Program-made: the position numbers and the translations under genes
The notes under the pieces: generated by a model
What the model was told of the DNA's origin: nothing
Seen by the model: the letters and a program-made list of their open reading frames with translations, nothing else
Database searches by the model: none
Source: Pleurotus ostreatus/Saccharomyces cerevisiae fusant
Lineage: Eukaryota; Opisthokonta
DNA length: 25,526 nucleotides
NCBI GenBank assembly: GCA_024196135.1
Contig: JAMQCK010000376.1
Coordinates: forward strand, 1 to 25,526
Direction of reading: 5' to 3'
In this document: positions 18,893-25,526 of the stretch, piece by piece
How positions within the stretch are numbered: position 1 is the stretch's first letter
Layout of the letters: every line of letters begins with the position of its first letter

Positions 18893-19815
18893 GGTCGCCA
18901 GTGCGAACGATGTGCGTCGACGTGATATACTCTCTATCCGCCTGCTGATGTTCGTTCAGTCGCTTCCACGGACCGCGATGTCGTCGTATTCCGCTCCATC
19001 GATCACGTCCTGTTCAATATTCACCGCGTGAATCTGCGCGTCAACACAACGGGCCCCTTTTGCAGAGGACTTCCCCGCCCCGAAGAGCGACGTCGCCGAC
19101 CTGACCGAGGATGCAGAGACGCTCGAGCTACTCTTCCGATTGATATATTCCGAGAGACATCCGACGCTGGCAGACCTACCGTTCGACGAGCTTCTCAGCC
19201 TCGCCGAAGCTGCGGAGAAGTACGGTGTAGCGCCGGCAATGAATTTGTGCTACGTGCGCTTGACGTGCGTGATTAACCACCATATTTCAGCCATTCTGAT
19301 GATTGCGCAGGCTGATATACAAGGATAAACCCTTCGAAGTCTTGGTTTACGCGCACAAACATGGTTACACTGACCTTCTCGATATGTGCGCACCACACAC
19401 GCTTGGTACGCCTGCCGAGAAAGTGCGCACACTCCTTCCTGCATCTTTGTTCTTGGCCTGGGTCCGTGCGCTGCTCGTTCCTTCAAGGATTGTACTCATG
19501 ATGGTTCAGGTTTGCTACAACGATCCCTGGTATAGGATAATCACCCGCGAAACCACGGAGCAGCTCTTCAACTGTTGCTGCAAGTCTAGCACCGGAGCGG
19601 CGCAGCGAACTTTCAGCACATTGATTGCGCAAGGCCCGCCAGCCTTCCTCGACTTGACTAGCCTGTCAGCCAAGCTGCGCACCGCCTCGGATTGCACAAA
19701 TTCCTCGAGATATAACTGTTCGTTTTGGCTCAATATCTGGGCAACTGAATTAGATGTAAAGTTGAAGGCCCTTCCCCCTCTATCAAGCCTCTTGAGTCCG
19801 ACGGCTGCTTCGTAG
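18893..19815 (+). pseudogene. BTB/POZ copy C, frameshifted and 5'-truncated
   Basis: Only the end of exon 1 remains (18893-18911, GRQCER plus T) with an intact GTGCGT donor. The ATG region present in copy B is deleted here. Exon 2 (18960-19264) is 305 nt, one more than in A, B and D. The extra base is in the T run at 19058-19061, and protein similarity changes frame exactly there, from FRSIDHVLFNIHRVNLRV to EDFPAPKSDVADLTEDAETL. Exon 3 is 19311-19461 (151 nt) and exon 4 is 19510-19815 (102 codons, TAG). Downstream of the frameshift everything is open, so the loss looks recent. A sequencing error in the T run is the alternative for the frameshift, but not for the lost start. Confidence 0.78.
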
Positions 19816-20060
19816 ATACTTGCGATACATACAAAGATCACAACATTTTTTCGAAGTTATAATTGCTTGATTCCCGTGGACCTTGCGAGAAAGGTGAGTC
19901 GCGCAAATCGAGTCAGACATGCTGATGGACGGACCGAGGAGTCGGGTAAGCTGCCTTTTCGCACTGTCTGCCACTTTCATGGCGCTTATCAAATGCTCAG
20001 GTCACCAGTGCGCTCTATATGCGTCAGCCTCGCGGCCATAATCGCTTGCTCCTACCTGTC

Positions 20061-20236
20061 ATGACGTCCAACGATCGCCAGCCCGACGACGATTCCTCCA
20101 CCGACAGACAGTCCGAGCGATACGCCGTCGTGATTCTATCTTCAGCGCCGGCTAACGATAATAAACTGGCTCCACATACGGCGACATTGTTGTCTTCCGG
20201 TCCATCGGACACGTTCTGTTCAACATCCATCGCTGA
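20061..20236 (+). pseudogene. BTB/POZ copy F, truncated relic
   Basis: The ATG and exon 1 (20061-20120) resemble the other copies and end RQSER plus T, but the next bases are ACGCCG instead of a GTGCGT donor. The start of the BTB domain follows at about 20169 (GDIVVFRSIGHVLFNIHR) and ends at once in TGA (20234-20236). Nothing resembling the rest of a BTB gene follows. The 5' flank (19978-20060) is also shared with copy B. Confidence 0.75.
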
Positions 20237-20901
20237 AGAGGGGTCTAGGCGGCATGCTGTGGCCATCCAAACGCAGATTTGGTCTCCTCACCGCCTCTCG
20301 CCCTATATCTCCTACGTGCCCCGCGTACTGAGATTGGCCACACGCGAATCAGCGCCGCCGGGTTATCTTTCCTGACAGCTGATGAGAGCGCCATCACCTC
20401 GAGCATGCCGTTGATAGAGAGTGGCAGCGTCGCTGGCGCTGACGACAAGGAAAGCCAATGCGGCCGAAAGTCTGTTGTGAAGCGCCCGTAAACGTCGGTA
20501 GAGCGCACCGAAAGCCAGCCTCAGACAAGCACGTAAGTGGTCTGGAAGAGGCAGACCGCGCGGCTAGTGGATCGAAGATCGTCAGTTGGAAGAACAAGTG
20601 AAGAAGGATGCGGGACATACGAGGGAGGACGGAACGCGACGAACGCCGCAAGTCAAGGAGGGCGGGGAAACTCACCTTGTACGGGAGGAGAGGAGCGAGT
20701 GGGGAAGTGAAAAGTAGGTGAATACGGCGAGTGAGGCAATGGTCAATCGGAAAGGCTAATGAGGAAACAATTGGGAGCTCGAATGACGAGACCACGACAC
20801 GCAGAAGGTCAGGAAAGGCAGTGAAGACTACAGTGATTCATTACAGAAGCGTGGAAGCAGGCGTCGCAAGTGCGTACATTCAGAAGCGATACAAACCAAG
20901 A
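20237..20901. other. Region between BTB relic F and copy D, possible small gene
   Basis: On the minus strand a protein-like piece (LYRRLRALHNRLSAALAF) lies at about 20445-20515. It is preceded by a pyrimidine-rich stretch with a GTGAGT donor near 20674. I could not build a complete gene. It may be a small unrecognised gene or a remnant. Confidence 0.3.
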
Positions 20902-21946
20902 TCAGCACGAATTCACCACGGTTACGAATTGGGATAGAGGCGGGATCGCTTTGGCGAGCTTCATCGCGTCGGTCTTCCACTCCATGAACTGATGCCGGCA
21001 ATGCGTGACCCCGGACGGGTGGCGATGCTGACAGCGGTCGGCCAGACCTTCCTTGTTACTGGTATAGAAAAGCACCACCACGTTGTCGAACCATTGCGTA
21101 CGGTGCTCGCCCAGGTCCCGCTCGACGGCGAAGAGAAGCCCAGCCCATACCTCGCATTTGACGTTCTGCAAGCCGTGACTGTCGCGAGTCCGCAGAGCGT
21201 AGGTGCCTTCAGCGAAGATCGAGGTCCAGGCATCTTTGTACGTCGTCTGATCATCATGGAAGGTAAGTCGGGATGTTCTTCGGTCCTGCGAAGCGACTAA
21301 TCCTCACCCAAGCGATGTATAGTAATCCCGGGCCGAAAGCCTGTAACGCGTCCTTCGTGCTCTTTGGGAACGACCGCGGCGCGATTTTGTCGATATACTC
21401 GACGTATCCGTGCCTATGAGCGTAGGCTATCTTTTGCAAGACACAGTCTTCCGTGATGTCGGAAATGCGCCTGAAGTAAGGTGAGTTTGACAACTGTCTG
21501 ATAGAGACAGATACCACGCTCACTGAATTTGTAGATGGCACAGCGCCATCGCGGGGGCTACGCGATACTTCTCTGCCGCCTCGGCGACGGAGAAGAGGAG
21601 AGCAGGGGAAACACCGTCAAGCAGCGGAAGATTGCCCGGGTAGACGAACTGGAACATGATCTCAAGTACTTGACTGTCCTCCGTGAGATCTGCGGCGTCG
21701 GAAGGAGTCGACGGGAAGTATTCAGCGAAGGGTCCGTCGGTAACGGCGCGGAGATTGGTATGGTGGATGTTGAAGAGCACTTTGTCGCTGGAGCGGAATA
21801 CGACGATGTCCCCATCCGTCGAGAAGACTACGTTAGGGTGCGTTGTCAGCAATACTCAGCTTGACGAAGCCTCGCCGATACGTACATCGCTCGGATTGGC
21901 GCTGGGTTGGGACTTCAGCCTGCGTCCCACCCTGCGCGGTGGCCAT
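20902..21946 (-). CDS. BTB/POZ domain protein, copy D (intact)
   Basis: Four exons give 290 aa: 21946-21886, 21827-21524 (304 nt), 21470-21308 and 21246-20902. Donors are GTACGT, GTGAGC and GTGAGG, and all phases agree. The leader MATAQGGTQAEVPTQRQSER is followed by FFSTDGDIVVFRSSDKVLF, NIHHTNLRAVTDGPFAEYF, LTEDSQVLEIMFQFVYPGN and AEAAEKYRVAP. Exon 3 has KIAYAHRHGYVEYIDKIAP. The last exon is rich in Trp, Cys and His (HPSGVTHCRHQFMEWKTD) and ends PPLSQFVTVVNSC. Like copy A, it should act through BTB-mediated protein contacts; partners are unknown. It is on the same strand as copy A, opposite the damaged copies between them. Confidence 0.85.
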
Positions 21947-22681
21947 GATGGTCAGAAGGTGAGATCAAAGGGAGCGGCCTCAAGGCGTTCCGAGTCTTAT
22001 CTCATGAAGGGCTTTGAGAAGACCGCTGCCTTTCCCGTAGGAGGTGGCGCAAAGGGAGTTTCGCGAGCACAAAGAGGGCGTCCGAATTGTCGCCGGATTC
22101 CATTGCGATGAGCTCTAGATTTCCACGCGGCTTGTCGCGAGCAAGACGGCAGAGATATTCATTGCAGATATACATGCTGTTGAAGCTCGATTGTCTCTCG
22201 TGAGTGTGTAGCATTGTGGTTCAGGACATGGAGGAAGCAATGTGACAACGTGTGACGCGTGGCATGCGTGCGAGTGCTTCGGCAAAACCCGACCTGGGCG
22301 GCGGTAAGTATCTTGCCTCTTACCATGATCCTCCCTCAAAGGTGCAGCTCTTCCTCAGTTCTGGAACGATGCTGCTGCGCTCTCAGGATCTCATCGACTG
22401 CGTTGACGATGTAGAAGTACAATGCGCGCCTACCCATCACGGAAACATGGGGAGGTCTAAAAGGAGGTATCGCCGCCGCAGTGGACTCTATTGTCTTCCT
22501 CACTCGGCGCCCGTAAATTAGCCGGCCATTGTTCCCAGGCTGGTTTCCGCTTGATAAAAGCCGGTGCTCTTCCTGTACCTTCCTTCCTCGCCCCTTCCAC
22601 TACGCCCTCGTCTGCGCGCATAGAACCGTCGTCCCGCCCGTTTCTGAGCTCTTTGACCCGGAGCAGAACCGACTTGGACCA
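21947..22681. other. Intergenic region between BTB copy D and membrane protein gene
   Basis: Divergent promoter region. A TATA-like TTGATAAAAG is at 22551-22560, about 120 bp before the ATG at 22682. No gene or repeat is supported. Confidence 0.4.
22551..22560 (+). promoter_or_regulatory. Possible TATA box of the right-edge gene
   Basis: TTGATAAAAG, about 120 bp upstream of the predicted start codon, followed by a C/T-rich stretch common in fungal promoters. Confidence 0.3.
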
Positions 22682-25526
22682 ATGGACCGTCCATCACTCG
22701 ACACCTTTCTGGCGTCTCTCCAGATGGTCGGCAGCGCCATCCTGCGCTACCTGTACTCCGTCCAGCACTCCATAGCCGACAAGCTCGGCTTCGTCCATCC
22801 CTCCGAGCCCACCGAGCTCGACCAGGTCGCCGGCTTCGTCATCCCCTTCATCCGCTACGTTCAGACACTATATGATGCCGTTTCCAAGGATACGATCCCC
22901 GACCTCAACGCCGTACCTGAGCTTCTCTACATCCTCTGGCCTGTGGTCGTGGCGATCCTCGTCACCGTGCGTCCCATTCTTTCGTATCTTGAGCTCAGAA
23001 GTGCTGATTCGACCTTTGCCACAAGGCTTCACTGACCTTCTTCGGCCCTAACCGCTTCACCCTGCATACCTCCACAATGTACACCCTCTTCATCGCCGCT
23101 GTGAGTCCCGTGCTCCCTTTGCCACCTCCCTCCTTCTCTATAGCTTGCCACCAACCGTGAACTTCCCATACCCCGCCGCCACCAATATCCACATCATCGA
23201 TGCCGCGAGCCGCCGCTGATTTCACTCCGCACAGATTCCCATCGTCTGCAACTTCGAGGTTGATGAGAATTACAATACCGTCTTCGGTGACCATTTCGTC
23301 CCATCGTGGGCGCTTGTATCTAGCCTCTGGCAAGGCTGGGACTGCTCTATTCCGCCCGAGGGCGTCGCCCACTTTGCTGTGCGATTCCTGCTTATCGCTT
23401 TCGGGGCCCAGATTGGCATGATGCTGGTGAGTCTGCTCTTAGTTACCCCTTCGACTCATCTCTTGTTCCTCGGTCGCATGGCTTGCTCCTTGAGCGCATC
23501 GCTCGTCCTTCCCTTCCACGATCGCCCACCCTACCGTACTGACACGCCCTCTCCAGCACACCATCGCCGTCTGGATGTACTTTACCGTCCGGATCGCATT
23601 CGCTGTGGTCCGCTTCGTCTTCTGCCTACCCCTCAAGCTCTACCCTGCAGCACGCGTCACCATCAAGCCTCACCTGCGGCAGCCCGAGGTGCGTGATATT
23701 TGCATCCACGCACTCAACATCTTTGCGTCTACGCACTCGACATCTTTGCGTCCACGCGCTCGCCATCTCTGCCCCGTGTATTTTCACGTCGCATGTCGAA
23801 CTTCTGCGCCGCCCTTCTGTGCTCACGCTAACTCTCGTTTCTAGTGCCCTGCCCCTGATGCGTCTGCCGAGGAGTTCGCCGCGTCTACTGAAGAGATCGC
23901 TGTGCCCACTCACAAGCCCGTCGCGCCCGCCAAAGAGCTACCCGCATCCGTCAATCGGCCAGCCGTGCTCTCCGACGAGCGGGACTGCGGCGAAGACGAG
24001 TGCCTGCCTGCCGATCAGCTCTCCCCCGCTTCCCACGACATCGCCAACGCCTCTCCCTCTTCCCCTCCGTCTCCTCCTCTCTCCCATTCCCCTCCGTCGC
24101 CTCCTACCTCCCCTTCATTGCCTCCTGCGTCCGAGGACTCAGGTGCGTCAACTCGGAATAGCTCGTGATCATGACAAACTGACCGGCGGGATGTAGATGA
24201 CGAACCATCGTCAATGACGCTGAACCAGCCTCTCACCATAAGCGAGGACAAGGACGACGAAGCCGAAGTCTCCGACGCCGAGTGCAACCAGTCCGAGGTC
24301 GCGCAGCTCGACGACGATGAATCGAAGTCCACTCGGACTTTCGACGTCGCGTACGCGGACTTATCCGCCGACGTCACGTACACGGTCCCATCCGCCGCCT
24401 ACTTTGTAGCCGCCGCCGAATACGCTGCATTTGACACGGCGAACCTCTCAGAACGAGTCGTTGTCCTCGAGAACGACCACATTGTTATCTCTCCGGGCGA
24501 CCGCACTGCTGATGAGCAAGATATATCTGGTCTGCAGACCTCCGCCTCCCCTACTGAGGCCTCGACGCCCGTGGCGTCTGGTGCGTGGCTCAAAATCTCG
24601 CGTGAGCTATGACTGACCCGGCTGTACAGAGCTTGGCACTAATGCCCCTACAACGCCCAATCCTGCCCCCGTCTTCATTGAAGAAACACCGATTGCTACG
24701 ACCCAAGAATCCAACGCGTTCGCCTCGCCACCCATTTCCCCCTCGTTCGAGGAGGAGGAGGAGGAGGGTACGTATCTACCGCCGGGGAACTTGAGGGCTT
24801 GACTGACCCACGCATAGATGACGAGATGCCTGAGCTCCAATGTCACCCACGTCACATCCCGCTCTCTGATCCTCGTATTCGGGCTGATATCGACACCTTG
24901 ATGGACGCGCTGGATCCATCCCTGTCGGATGACGTCCGAGAATTTCTGACGAAAGTCTCTTCTGACTATCTCCGCCTGGGCTTCTTGGCCGCGCTGAAGA
25001 CGCGTATGGACGCCCCCGAGCAGATCAAAGGGAACTTCGAGCTCTTAGATGACGACGGCGACAGTGATGATGAGGACGAACCGTCGGCGTCCTGGCAGCA
25101 AGGGTACCACCTGGGCGGCCACCATGCATCCACCTTCATTTTTGCGCAGTACGAGTGTCCGAAGGACCCATCGCCCCTGGAAGTCGAGCAAACGATCCGC
25201 GCGCTCACGCACAAAATCATCTGGCAGATATACAGGCAGTCCGACATTTACACTGGGTGGGATGAGTTCGAAGATCCATGGGGCGCGGATAGGTTCAAGG
25301 GCGTCGAGCCCTGGTGCATGGATGTAGAGGATTGCGAGGCTTTCGTGCGCAATGGGTGCGACATGGGTGCTCGCGACCTCAAAGTGTTCGAGCGCGCCGT
25401 CCTGTTCTCGGTTCTTCACCATGATGTTCCCTTCGTCAGGCTTCCGCGCTCTCAGGGCGCGCCGTTTGTGGATCCTCATGTGTGGGAGGTCGTGCACATG
25501 TATGTGCGCTTGATGGCCGACTCGGA
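22682..25526 (+). CDS. Large membrane-anchored hypothetical protein, partial at right edge
   Basis: Eight exons so far give about 737 aa: 22682-22966, 23026-23100, 23235-23426, 23557-23688, 23845-24142, 24197-24580, 24630-24767 and 24818 to the edge. Donors are GTGCGT, GTGAGT or GTACGT, phases agree throughout, and the last exon is open for 709 nt. The N-terminal third has hydrophobic segments: LLYILWPVVVAILVT, the FLLIAFGAQIGMML region, and a long one from TIAVWMYFTV through IAFAVVRFVFCLPL. It also has a conserved-looking FGDHFVPSWALVSSLWQGWD loop. Next comes a Ser/Pro/Glu-rich, acidic middle with a poly-Glu run at the end of exon 7. A globular part follows (PLSDPRIRADIDTLMDALD; LTHKIIWQIYRQSDIYTG; EPWCMDVEDCEAFVRNG). 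The family is unknown to me. An in-frame upstream ATG at 22529 exists but lies before the likely TATA box. Confidence 0.75.
23708..23775. repeat. Intronic minisatellite, 23-nt unit, about 3 copies
   Basis: Units of the form CGCACTCGACATCTTTGCGT lie in intron 4 (23689-23844) of the right-edge gene, expanding it to 156 nt. Confidence 0.65.

Noticed and set aside
20731..20937. Short plus-strand frame near BTB copy D
   Set aside because: It has no domain, and its right end overlaps the last exon of copy D on the opposite strand.

Overview
The window looks like nuclear DNA of a filamentous basidiomycete, probably an Agaricomycete. Genes are dense, cut by many 47-80 nt introns with GTRNGT-type donors, and include lineage-typical families: a GH71 alpha-1,3-glucanase, a PMP3 proteolipid, a seven-helix membrane protein and a small cluster of BTB/POZ proteins. 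A polypore-like source is my inference. There are no bacterial signals and no rRNA or tRNA genes that I can support. Coding sequences were rebuilt by joining exons at splice sites that keep frame, so exon limits are predictions.

Layout. 1-949 (-): left-truncated hypothetical gene with one in-frame TAG. 1349-3235 (-): secreted GH71 alpha-1,3-glucanase in seven exons. 3240-6280: mostly non-coding, with several unrelated minisatellites and one eroded gene (4489-4961, -). 6246-8485 (-): coiled-coil protein with a low-complexity tail made of in-frame 24-nt repeats. 8486-10311: non-coding, repeat-rich. 10312-12572 (+): nine-exon, seven-helix membrane protein. 12675-13273 (-): five-exon PMP3, with exons of 18-61 nt.

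13471-21946 is a BTB cluster. Two members look intact and share an exon plan (13471-14485 and 20902-21946, both -). Between them lie three damaged copies on the + strand: one split by an inserted 1951-bp DNA element (15193-15364 / 17316-18187), one with a lost start codon and a one-base frameshift (18893-19815), and one cut off inside the BTB domain (20061-20236). The two halves of the split copy, with the GTAC duplication counted once, give an exon of exactly 304 nt. That is the length of the same exon in both intact copies, so the insertion can be placed to the base. 22682 to the right edge (+): large membrane-anchored protein with an acidic, Ser/Pro-rich tail, still open at the window end.

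The genes do not form an operon or an obvious pathway. The notable features are the decaying BTB cluster with its transposon-split member, and the many short minisatellites (18-25 nt units, sequences differing from array to array) in introns, intergenic DNA and some exons.
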